DNA from: Bimastos eiseni
Lineage: Eukaryota > Annelida > Clitellata > Crassiclitellata > Lumbricidae
NCBI GenBank assembly: GCA_959347315.1
Contig: OY365808.1
Location: 6,351,672 to 6,415,671 of the forward strand
Reading direction: 5' to 3'
DNA length: 64,000 bases
Part shown: piece after piece, positions 36,621 through 48,334 of the stretch
Layout: each line of letters begins with the position of its first letter
How positions within the stretch are numbered: the first letter of the stretch is position 1
Notes under the pieces: model-generated
What the model was told of the DNA's origin: nothing
The model's input: the letters and a program-made list of their open reading frames with translations, nothing else
Databases searched by the model: none
Program-made: the position numbers and the translations under genes

Positions 36621-38246
36621 CTATCGGTGACTTGGCAACCGGTCGTCTCGGTGCTTTTATGTAGAGCCAGTCCTTTGTTCACGCGAAGAAGTAAACACAG
36701 CGTGTTTGGGCTGCAAACAATCTATTTACACCTAGTCGCTTGTTTATTTTTGATCAACAACGTTCCGGTAATAAATGGAATTAAGGGTCATTTATGAAGC
36801 GCCACTATGGCGCTAACAAATGCATTGAAAATTAGATTCCGTGAGTCGGTTGGTCTAATTAGACCTAGCAGTCGTTAGGCCGAGGTATAGGTCTAAGTGC
36901 TTCGGTACTTTGTAGAATATACACCCGATGGTAATCAAGAGGATTTGGGCCCTCTCTCCGTATTTCAACTCAGCCATGTACGTGTTGTTAATTTGTTGGG
37001 CTTTTCTAAAGTCACGATTGACCATTCCAGGCCCCATAAGTTGTTTCCATGTACTTCAGCTCCCATAAGAAGTGAAATATAAAGTATCTAATGTAATTAA
37101 CATTTTATATAGCACCAGTTTATGCACATATTGGGCCTACCAACTCACGACGCACCAAAATAAATCCGCAGTTAGATCAATACCCGGATCAATAATCTGA
37201 TCAATGCCCGGATCAATATTCCTAGCTCAAAGTCATGGCTTTCTCGGTTGCAGAAACCCTCCATCTATAATGACCTCTCGTTGGATTTGCACTTGTTAGG
37301 CCTCTACTTCTTACCAATCAAGCCGGGTTTTATAAATAATTCGTCTTTTTACTCTCGCCATGGCTGCAGGAGTTCCTGGATAGGTTGGTTTCTTGCATGG
37401 TCTACAAATAATCCTTTATTTCACTTGTTTCCATTTTTTGTGCTTTGTAATCTGCTACGGTCTACACGTGAACCGGACTTTTCAATAAACGAATATACCA
37501 GAATTATATGAAAAGCACTTGAGCCAGATTTTATGATCCAAGCCTCCAAGACCAAAGTCTTTTCTTTTCTAATTTCGACTCCATATAGCGACAGTTCCCA
37601 CTAAAGAGTTTAAGGATTGGTCGCTTCCTTTAAAGAGAGCTACACTAAAAGTTTCCGTCTCGGATTCCGACGCTGCTATAAAAATTGATTAGATAGGCCT
37701 ATAAGTAAAAGTAATTGTTTGTTGAAGCTAACAGCATCGACACAAATATTCTTGCAAAGCCATCAATTCCCGCAATGAGAGCTATATGGCAGAAAAGTTG
37801 TCAGTCCATTGATGCCCATGGTTTCCTAAACCCTACAAATGAAGCGCATGCCAATCCTTGAAAGCCTTGCTATATAACCGAAATAAAAAATCATTCAAGA
37901 AATTAACACAGAACAGTACTGTAGGAAGACGTTTCTCTGAGTCTACGAGCATGAGCAACCGAAATGAAGAAAACGCCAGCAGCTCAGTCAACGCATGCAT
38001 ACGGTTCAAACTGTTTATACACCACGTGACGTTCAAATGCCCTTCCTTCCTCCAATCTGAATTATTAAAACTTGCCTACACTGATACATTGTGCGTATAC
38101 ACCCACAGTTATAGCTCTTACAGATATACGCTTATACGAAAGTAAGCATTGTATAATCCCATGACGATATTAGTTTATTTAACAACACCTAAGGATCGAA
38201 GACTATGGACACAGAGGTGACATATACTGTAGATTTAAGTTCATAC

Positions 38247-38347
<101 letters not shown>

Positions 38348-39408
38348 ACTTATTACATATATATGTATGTATGCAAAGGGTTTTTATTCAGATTAATATA
38401 CACATATCCGAATGTGTATTTGTGTATTACTATCATCTATAGACGTGCGTATGTATAATTGTGTTCCCCGGTTTTACATTAGTTGTTTGACAAGGGTCAC
38501 AGTAGATGGAGTCAAGCGGAACAGACTATGTCTGATTCTGAAGATACCTACGTTCACGGCTGACAGACGAAGAAATTAATGCCTCACGACAGTCAGCAGA
38601 AAGAGGAAGAGGAACAGGAGGGAGGGAAACAGGAAAGAGAGGAGTAAGAGGGAGAGGAACAAGAGAAGAGATGGAAGGAGATAGGAAATAGAGTGAAAGG
38701 AGCGGTTCTCGCTAGAGTTCTTTATAGGAACGGAATTCTGGGGTTTGGACACAAATGACGAACATCGACCGCCGCATTAATAACTATTAATGTCATTAAG
38801 AGTTTAATTTGTACTGCATTAGCGGAAGCAGTCAGTGAATGCATGGATCTAGGAAGGAAGAAGCCTTTATGTCTGTATATATACACGCCTTCTCTGTGTC
38901 CGGGACTCATGATTGTCTTAGACAAGCAGGCATACAGACAGATAGAAAGAAAGGCAGGCAGGCAGGCAGGAATGCATACACTTAGACATATCGACAGACA
39001 GGCAGCTGCCTAGGACATAGCTGCATCGGTTAACCTTTGTGCGCACGGATACCGATTCGCGTAAGGACATACATTGTAGTGGCTTACTTCAGAGGCTTAG
39101 CTCTCTTGCTAACACGATCGGGGGCCTAAGAGGTCGTGACCCCCTTCCAACAGGGCAGCGCCGAAGAATGGTCTCATCCGACTAATTCATTGAGAAAGTA
39201 GCGGGGTATTCATGCCATGCGGTCAGTATGGGAAAGCGTATAGTAACGCATTGGCCTTTACACGTACGACTTCTATACCGCTGCTATATATATATATTCA
39301 ACCGAAGTTGGTCACGTGCAAGACGGAGTGTAACGTTTCCATTCTCCAGTTTATCCACAGGCAAAACACAAAGTCGGCCAATACTCAACTGGTGGAGAAT
39401 TGCATGCA

Positions 39409-39411
39409 GTG

Positions 39412-39474
<63 letters not shown>

Positions 39475-39475
39475 G
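39409..39475. repeat. CTGC/CTGT compound microsatellite
   Basis: Seven or so CTGC units turn into about eight CTGT units. Confidence 0.97.
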
Positions 39476-41120
39476 ATTCACAGCTGGGATAGAGGTGGCT
39501 GAACATCGCGACGTTTTTACGACACCCGTTGTCTCTAATCTGGACGATTCGCACTTTTGTCTGAAGAGGGCGGCACATCTCATCCGTAAATAATACATAA
39601 TTACGTCTGCCTGTGGCGTCTAAGTACGTCAGCCGATCACGCTAACAGATCTACAGTCCCCTCCCCCATTTGAACACCGTTCGCCCCCCACCCTTGGATT
39701 GTAGCTAAATCACCCATTCCCATCTCGGAAAATCTAATACCGAGGCCAGGCGCCCCGCGTCTTTCCGTTCGTCAATAGCCCTACCCTCTTCCGCTTCTCA
39801 ATAATGGCTGTTCCCTCACTCTCGCTGTATCGCTGTTTAATGACACTCCCTCCGTTGGCTGTTAACTCGCTGTCCCTCCGAGTTTTGCTAGTTGTTCGTT
39901 GGCTGGTTAATCATCTCGCGTTGCTTTCTCCGCTCTTCCGTTACCCTGTCTGTACCTTCGTTGATCAAATGTTGTGAAAGGCTCACTCCATTGGAAGTCC
40001 ACGGACTCTTCCGTTGCTGTTCTGTTGCTCTCCCTCTAGTGGCTGTTCAATCAGCCTCCCACCATCCCCTGGAGAATCTCCCAATCCCGGACATCCACCC
40101 ACCGGACTCAGACCGAACGGCAATTATCGAAGACGACGCTAAAAGAAGTTCCAGAGGGACATGCGATCAGATAGCTAGCAAATCGCCCTCCCTCCTACGG
40201 CAACGGATCACTCAGCCTCCCTCACACCCTCCCTCAGCCATTACACCCTCTCAGTCTTTGGCGTTTCAACCGCCAATTAGACCTCATGAAGCCGACTCTC
40301 AAGCGCTTCTGTCAAGTCGGTACTCCCCAGTCTACCCTCCACCATCACCATCACGCCACTCCCCACACCGGGCGTACGCAGAGCATTAACCGTCAAACGC
40401 CCTGGGCAAATCAATCCACACCGCAGGCGGGGCGGGCAAGGGGGCGTGTTTTGTTAAGCCAGGTCGCCATCTGTTATCCGGAGGTGAATTATAATATTCG
40501 GGTTACTGTTAACTAAACAAGGATGGCCCTTATGTAATCCTCTCTGGTCCTTCCCACGGCGCCCCGGCACGCATGAAACACCCCGCAGGAGTGTTGGATT
40601 TCCATGGGATAACCCAAGGAGGTCCTAATTTCGGAGTCCTCACGTGGCGTGAACCACCCAAAGGTAGGACCCAACGAATCTTAATTAAGGGTGTAATGAG
40701 AGCGAATAATATGTTAAGATTTAGGACCTACTAAGCAATATTATAACAAATTGTTTGACAAAAAAGTATGAATTTTCGTAGTTTTTCGCCAATAAACAAG
40801 ACTTATAACAAAACGCAAAAGAAAGACTTTAAGTGGCGTCGACAGTTTCTTGGGCATCTGAACAAAAGGTCACACGCCTTAAAAACAACCCCATGTGCGG
40901 TGAAGTTCTTTTAGACTAATAGCACATACAAACATGTCCGTACACAAAAATAAGCGTACATACGTACGTACGCACGTAAGCACGCACGCAAATACACATA
41001 CATACATACATACACACTGTCGACGCCATTTGTGGTGTGTGGGTATGTGTGTGTGTGAATAGGCGTGAGTAGGTGTGAGTAGGTGTGTTTATGTGTGTGT
41101 ACCGTGTAGTTGTGTGTTTA

Positions 41121-41225
41121 GTTGGAGTTAAACGACACTGTTTGAACACTAAGATCATTAGCGTCGCCCTCCTTCTCTATCCAGGCTTGGGATTGGCACT
41201 GTCAGAGTGCAAACAGTTGAGGAGT
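41121..41225 (-). repeat. SINE-like family B copy
   Basis: The plus strand reads AGTTAAACGACACTGTTTG, ATTAGCGTCGCCCTCCTTC and TATCCAGGCTTGGGATTGGC, then CACTGTCAGAGTGCAAACAG. This is the complement of the copy at 225-338. Confidence 0.75.
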
Positions 41226-42399
41226 TTCCTCTAGATGTGCGAACAATATACCTTTATGTTTCTGCATCAGATTGATTTTGCAATTCAATGTCTTCAACTG
41301 CTCTATACGTTAGTCTCTTTTAATTAAAAGTAATTTAACCCGCCACACACAAGGCGGTGATCCTTTGCGTGAAATTCAGTCAACGCTGGTATAGGCTAAC
41401 GCATTAGAATGATGCACAGTGTATTCGCCAGTTGTCGCCTATGACCAGTCGTCTAATCTCTGGACAATTATTGAGTTCTTATGTTTTTAACGCTTGTGAA
41501 CTTACTTATTATTCCTGACCGATGCAATAAAATCAAACGCAATCAATCAATTCAACGATATCAACGGCGTCTTCTAAATTATTCTGAGAGTAGACGATTC
41601 TTATGTTTGAATTTACCTGTTTGAGAGATTTCACCTCCTTTCCATACGTTCACTGAACACTTAATTGTCTTAGCCATATGGCTTCCTTTCTAGTCAAAAA
41701 TTCTCAATCGTCGTCATTTATTCGCCATTACGATCGTTTTAGAAATGATATACCGACGGTGGTAGGTTGGATGGTAACAAGTTAGCAGCCTTCGCTATCT
41801 TCCTGTTTAGGTTCTCTGCCCAAAGGCAGTTTCAAACTTCCAATGTCGCCAACTATCACGCTGCCTTGCTACCACCTCCTCCTCCTCTTTCAGCTTCTTG
41901 TCATTGTCATTTGTCATCCAGTCGAGGAGCATCACTCGGAGTCTTCCACTCGTCCTGTTTATCCATCAAACAGTGGCCTAATTTTTTTTAGTGTTGTCAT
42001 TTTGTTTCACATATATGCGTCCTTGTTTGCCGCTCGCTGTAGGAGTCCGGAATTTCTGTCGGAGGGCCAGATGCCCCCTCATTGCAAACGAGTATCTGAT
42101 CTAGGTCCCATATTCCAATATGGAACCCATATTGGTCTTATAAGCTAATGCCCATAAAAATGCCGGCATGGCCGTGTTTTGCGTTTTACCCTTTGCCCTC
42201 TCTTTCGAGGATAGCTGCCAAAGCTGATGTCAATGACTAACCCCGTCGCGCGCACCACCGAGAGATCTCTGGGTTCGTTGACAAGCAGGACACACGCTCG
42301 CTTTTAGTCGGGCGACAGGTTTAATCAGACGCTTCATCCTCATCTGCAGCCTATAGTGTGGCTAATTAGATGCTACTTGACTTGCGTACACTCTGACGT

Positions 42400-42492
42400 G
42401 ATATATATATACACACTCACACACATGCATATATATAACAATATCAAATATGTATATATATGTATTGTGTATGTGTATATATATATATACAT
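42400..42492. repeat. AT/AC microsatellite patch
   Basis: Mixed (AT)n, (AC)n and TATG units. Confidence 0.9.
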
Positions 42493-42640
42493 ATCTGCCC
42501 CCTCTAAGTATCTGCCTCTGACCCTCGGCGTGTGAGGGCGGGTGACAAGTCCTCTCACTCGCCGTCTCATCTTCTCACCACCAACAGCGTGCGGTCGTTC
42601 TCAATTGCTGAATTGGGAAATGAATTCAGATGGAGAAGAA
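42485..42640 (-). repeat. SINE-like family A fragment
   Basis: Aligns along its length with the SINE at 54311-54520: CCTCGG, GGTGACAAGTCCTCTCACTC, CACCAACAGCGTGCGGTC and GCTGAATTGGGAAATGAA correspond block by block. Confidence 0.5.
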
Positions 42641-42929
42641 ATCTATAGAAGGAAAATTCTGCCCTGGCTGGTATTTGACCCCCTCGCTCCCTCCCTCCAT
42701 CGCTCCCTCCCTCCCTCTCTGACCTCTCGATTGACAGTAGACCACGCTAACCACAACACTGTCAAACAGCCCCCCTCAAAAGCACCCCCACCAACCCAAG
42801 CGTCCCTACCGCTACATAACTTACCCACGCGTAATATAGTTAGAAAGACAATGACCAGACTGAACAGAATGACGCCATCGTCAGACCAGAAGAAACAATG
42901 GCACCAGACAGACATAGACAGGACATGCA

Positions 42930-43135
42930 GCCGGACAGACAGACAACAGACAGACAGACAGACGTACGTACATACGTACGTGCGTGCGTGCATGCATGCG
43001 TACGTACGTACAGACAGGCAGACAGATAGACAGACAGATAGACAGACAGATAGACAGACAGATAGACAGATACACAGACAGATAGACAGACAGATAGACA
43101 GACAGACAGACAGACAAATAAACAAATACTTCCAG
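42930..43135. repeat. GACA/GATA microsatellite with ACGT core
   Basis: (GACA)n and (GATA)n flank a GTACGTACATACGTACGTGC-type stretch. It generates long spurious Ser/Val/Cys and Arg/Gln/Thr frames on both strands. Confidence 0.97.
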
Positions 43136-44485
43136 AGATAGATGAAGAAACGAAGGCAGCAAATAGACATGGACACTGACACGCGCAGACATAGAGACAC
43201 ATATGCAGCCAGTCATACATGCAGACAAACAAACAGACAGACAGACAGACACAAGCATACATACATGCAAAGGCACGCGAATAGCAGGCGAATGTAGATA
43301 GATGGAAGCACAGACACTTACACACACACGCACGCACACACACTGATACGGACACGAACATGGCGACATACGCACACGGACATCCAGAATGAGGCAGCGT
43401 GTGACGCACTGTACAGAAGACGATAAGCGTATAGTGACATTAAGGCGTTGCTTTAAGTCGAACTAATTATAATTAATTCCAGACCCATAGAAGGTCGATC
43501 CTTCAAATGCCCCCTCCAGTCAAGCCCCCTACCCTTATCCCTTAGTCACATAGATCTTTGTTAATCTCTCGCCGGACGCCCCCTGGTGGGTGACAGAGAA
43601 ATCTGCACTCCCTGCACGCCATTATTGCCCCGTATCGAAATCAGACAGATGGGGCGCACTGGGCAACCAGCCGAGTACCGAACCTGGTCCGTAATCAACA
43701 CCCCACCAGAGGTCACGACCTGTGCCAAGGTCAGCTATATTGGGCAATATTGAATCGTCTGGTGGCCGAGTAAGTTGACCCCTTAGACTTCGTTGACTGG
43801 AAGGTCGATATACTAAAGCAGTTCGGTCTTTTCGCGGGGGTCCTATAGTAGTAACCGCAGCTCGGCACAGAACTAACTGTCACTGATGGATTTAGAGAGC
43901 GGTTAAGACGGTGAAACAAATTCTAGATTAGTTCAAAATGGTTGTTCATTCAGACATCTTCTAATTAGGAGTTTTAATTAATTAAACATTCATTGCTCAA
44001 CCATACGAAAGTGGTGCAAATGCGAGCTCAATGAATAGCCGTTCAGAATAGTCCGATACGAGAAATAAATTTGAATTTTTTAGTGGCAACAGGCTGGTAG
44101 TCACGCAACTGGAGGGAGCAGCTCGGACGAGTTAGACCGAGGTCGAGAAATAGTTCGGATGATTCTCCTTTCACATCCAACACTGTTAACGAACAAATTA
44201 AGTAAAGAAGCGTAATAAGGAAACGAATTGCCGTTTTCCTGTGGTGCTAATCCTAAGCCCAAATAAAGGAGGAGGGAAACTTTATCCATCTGCGCTAGGC
44301 CTATAAAGATCACAACGTCGTTAAACAGTGATTATCCAATAAAATGAGCCTTTTGTAAATCCAAATAGGTTACAAAGAGTGAGCAAAAACAAGAAGAAAT
44401 AATTTAGTCTGACTTTAGGCTGCTTGCGTGGGTGCTGTGTAATAAAAAAAATGCGTAATAATGTAATAGGTCTGACTGATATAAA

Positions 44486-44491
44486 TTTATT
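44486..44491 (-). terminator. Candidate polyadenylation signal for SK gene
   Basis: AATAAA on the minus strand, about 115 bp after the putative stop codon. It lies at the edge of a 24-bp sequence repeated at 45704-45727, so it may belong to a repeat rather than the gene. Confidence 0.3.
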
Positions 44492-44605
44492 TAACGACGC
44501 ATCCATAACGAGGATGATATGCGTCAATCTCTGTTTTATACATTGACAATACAATATGATTTATACGATTAATTAGCATTTTAGGTAAATTTTTAACATA
44601 AATGT

Positions 44606-44704
44606 TCAGTGTTTATTTTCTGGCTTCGCGTCTTCGTCTTTGCTTCTTCGGTCTTTAGTTGGTGCGTTGGCGTTTGTCTTTCGTCGTCCAGGTCTTGAAG
44701 GAAT
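44606..44704 (-). CDS. KCNN/SK: SK/KCNN putative terminal exon G (short basic tail)
   Basis: A good polypyrimidine tract and acceptor (ttgttgcctttcag|ATT) lead into a phase-0 frame of 32 residues and a TGA at 44606-44608: [32 protein letters not shown]. Splicing from exon F keeps phase. The tail is charged and resembles no family member I know, so this is a splice-site prediction. Extra exons between 48.5 and 44.7 kb cannot be excluded. Confidence 0.55.
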   Translation of the reverse strand: MPSRPGRRKTNANAPTKDRRSKDEDAKPENKH

Positions 44705-47700
44705 CTGAAAGGCAACAACAAGACAGGTGTTAGCGTGGATGTCTGGTTTGTCTCACCCTCTTCATGGTCTCCATTTCTGCTGCCAGGACTGACGAGCCAT
44801 TTCTCATCAGGCTGTTTCCATGGCAACCATTAGAGGGCAGGTAGAGAGAGCTTAATGCTTTACTTTTTGCGCTATTTTTCCTTGTTTTATGGCACAAGGA
44901 CCGCCAGGGTATCCGGGTATCCTTCCTTGCTTAAGGCGCAAGGACCGCCTGAGTTAGCCGGGGCAGCTGTTTAGTACTCTCTATAGCCTTCTTCCGGATA
45001 CTTCTAGCCACTTGTAGACGATGTTCTGGCAGCTGGGTTGGGTGAGAGTGGTTCGCAGGTCGAAGATCCAGTTTTCCCGAGCGCACTTCCGGATGAGTTC
45101 GTCCTGGAGGCCCCCCTGCACAGGGCATTCCAGTATGAAGTAGCGCACCGTTTCCTCGACGACACAGCACTCGTCACAGCTTCCGGTCGGATGTAGGTTC
45201 CACTGCTTCAGCTAGGTGTTGAGAAGGCAGTGTCCCAGCCGTAGTCTGGTGATGGCGATTTCCTTCTTCCGGTTTGGGTCGGCGTACTTCCGGGTTAGGC
45301 TGGCGCTCGGTTCGATGGCTCGGTAGTCCGAGCCGGTGTCGGAGGTGGTCCACTCGGATTGCCATTTGCGAAGGAAGGTGTCTGTAGATGTTCCGAGCTT
45401 CTTGATATTCCGGCGTCATCTGAAGGTCCACCACGCCGTGACGTAGAGCCTGTTTGCAAAGGGCATCTGCAGTCTCGTTTCCCTCGATGCCAATGTGACC
45501 ACGTATCCAGACGATCGTCACTGGACCCGTTTCGGGTCCAGTGACGATCTGACGACCGATCCGTCGGTCCGTTTGTCGACGACGACAAACGGACCGACGT
45601 TTCGTCGGTCCGTTTGTCACCAAGAGCACACATGAGGTCTGCGAGCTGCCGTGGACGAGCCCCAGACTGTTGGCGCTTAAGGCTCTGTATAATAGGTTTT
45701 AAGTTTATTTAACGACGCATCCATAACAATGTATAATAGGTATAATAGGTGTTACTTTACGGTTTAAATAGGTCAAATATCAGGCTGAGTCATACAAGGG
45801 AGGTGGCAATCTCGACGCCTACCAGCCCGACACCCCCAGCAAGCGAGTCTCCTATCTGAAAACACCCTTTCTTAACACGCGACCAATGATTGATTGCGTC
45901 TGCTGCTCGGTGAAAGAAGGTGATAGCCGCAAAATCAAGCTCTATGTGGGCGGAGTTTAGCAGCTGATTGACAGACGGTGTCTGGCTACAACGTCGTTTG
46001 GCCCGTACGCTGTTTCCCTACTTTGCATCGACAACCGATGCCTCAGAAACCGACGGAGGTTCGTTGCTAGGGGTACACATAATGATACCTCATTAAACGT
46101 TTTCCGGTCGCGTTAGCTGGGAATGACCACTGAGGGGGTCGTTTTGCCTTCGGGGATAGAGGCTCAGCTGACTGATAAGACTAGGGAGGGAGGAGTGACG
46201 AGGGAGGGAGGGACGGGCGAGGGAAGGACGGAGGAGAGTGGAACAGAGGAGGAAGGAGGAAAGGAGCGATGGGAAGGCGGAGTAGATGGGACGTCATCCA
46301 CTTTCGGAGGATTTGCGCCAGTTTCGCTGTGTATCGTCAAGACAACGAGCCACCAGAGAACAGAACAAACGTTGATTAGTTAGGGGAGCGAATAATTAAT
46401 CCATCCAGAACGAATGTAACATGAAATCTTGTGATTGAATTCTTAAAGACGTCGTCTTCTCTCAACATAATCGGAAAAAAATGCGATTGGAATCGATTCG
46501 TCCGCTCTGATGTGTGCACGTTACCAAGACTATGTAATGTGTTGAAATGTAAATGTGATGCAGATGACATGTCATGACAGTCTTGTAAATGCGATGTAAA
46601 TGCGTTATGAATGTGATGTAACTGTAATGTATATGCAATGTAAATGTAATGCAAACTCAATGTAAATGTAATGTAGTGGTAATGTCAATGTAATGTTGTG
46701 GTGGTGTAAATGTAATGTAAAGTTGATGTAAATGCAATATGAATGTAACGGAACTGTAGTGTAACCATAAGTGCAGTGTAAGTTTATTGCTAAGCCGCAT
46801 GAAATCCGCAACAGCCGGAGGTTTGCATCTGCAAACGAATCTATCCTAGTCAATATTATTAATTTATGTGGTCCATGTTTTGCAACTTATTAATATGTCA
46901 CACAATAATTATGCATATACAAATATTTATGCTCTATATAGTGCATATATTTTGTGTGGCACGGTGGCCGATTGGTTAGAACGGTCGACCCGCAACGCTC
47001 CGTGTGCGCTGAGTGAGCGGATTCGACCCTCGTCCGAGACGTCAGTCACTGTATAGACATTGCAGAGACCTTGAGCAAGACCTTCGCGCACAATTGCTCT
47101 GCAGTACAACTGCAATGGCGCCGTCGAGGCGAGTGCACTTCTGAGCAAAAAATGTTGGAAGAAGGGCGATATCAAGTTTCATAATAAATAAATTAATACA
47201 TGATGTAGTTTTAGTTTAAGGCTTTATGTATTTATTTAAGTAGGCATTCAACTGTTTTCTTTGATTTAGTCAAGTAATTATCTGCGTTGGCTCTTTATTG
47301 CCGTTTTCTTTGTTCCTAGTCGCTTCCGAATTGATTAACCCTTTGCCCAATAGAGATAATAAACTGCAGCGGTGACATTGTTTCACACCTATGGGCATCA
47401 TTTCTAGTTCCAAGTAATTTCCGTCAATTCTTATTAGCATATTCTGCCCCATACTGTTGATAGGTGGTTAAAATACAGGAACAATGATAAACGATTGCGA
47501 AAATCGATTAAAAAATTATTTAATATAAAATTGTTCTTTAGAACTTTTAATAATGTCGAATGCAGTAATGTCTTTTCGATTAATTTATCACGTTGAGAAA
47601 AGCTGTGCAGGCTAGGCCTATAGAAAATTATTCAAGTGCTCAATAACTTATCTCTAAAATAACAACTATACAATATGCATATTATTCGCGAGGTTTTTCG

Positions 47701-48277
47701 TGTTAAGAAAATCTTCTGTTTATTCTGTAGGCAGTGAATTATACTAATAAATTCGGTAATAATTATCGAAACGTATTATTATTTACACGAGAAGTTAGCC
47801 TGAAGCGCTGTGTTTCCGTCTAGCGTCACCTAGCGAGTATGAGTCGTCTGCCTGTACATTCGCTAGTTAGCGGGACAGTCGCTGAGGCTTTAACAGAAGG
47901 CTTTTGCAAGAAAGCAGACGGAGAGCCAGCTGCGTGCTATTAATAGAATCACCGGTCAAATCACAGAAAATAATGTATTCGTAGTCAGAAAGTGTCGCGC
48001 TCTAGCGAGCGAAAGGAATGGCAACGTTTCGTCTGACACAGTCATTCGCTAGGTGGCTGAGTGATTGTGATTTTCGTTAATGCGTTCTGCGATGAGCAGA
48101 GGAAGAGACTCCAACTGCGCCTAAAAAAAGAAAGACGACAGTGAATTAAGTGAAAGAGATTGCAATGCGACCGTCTTAATTTTATAACCTTATCTTATGT
48201 ATTTATTCTGACATGTTATTATATAGCGCCTCATCATGATGATGATAATGATTATGCTAATGAGAATGAGAAAGAGG

Positions 48278-48334
<57 letters not shown>

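Noticed and set aside
39892..40389. Pro/Ser-rich open frame, 165 codons, in a GC-rich patch
   Set aside because: No recognisable domain; GC-rich DNA lacks stop codons. An unannotated exon cannot be ruled out without transcripts.
42542..43409. Long overlapping open frames on both strands (up to 199 codons)
   Set aside because: They come from the GACA/GATA/ACGT microsatellite; tetranucleotide repeats lack stops in several frames.
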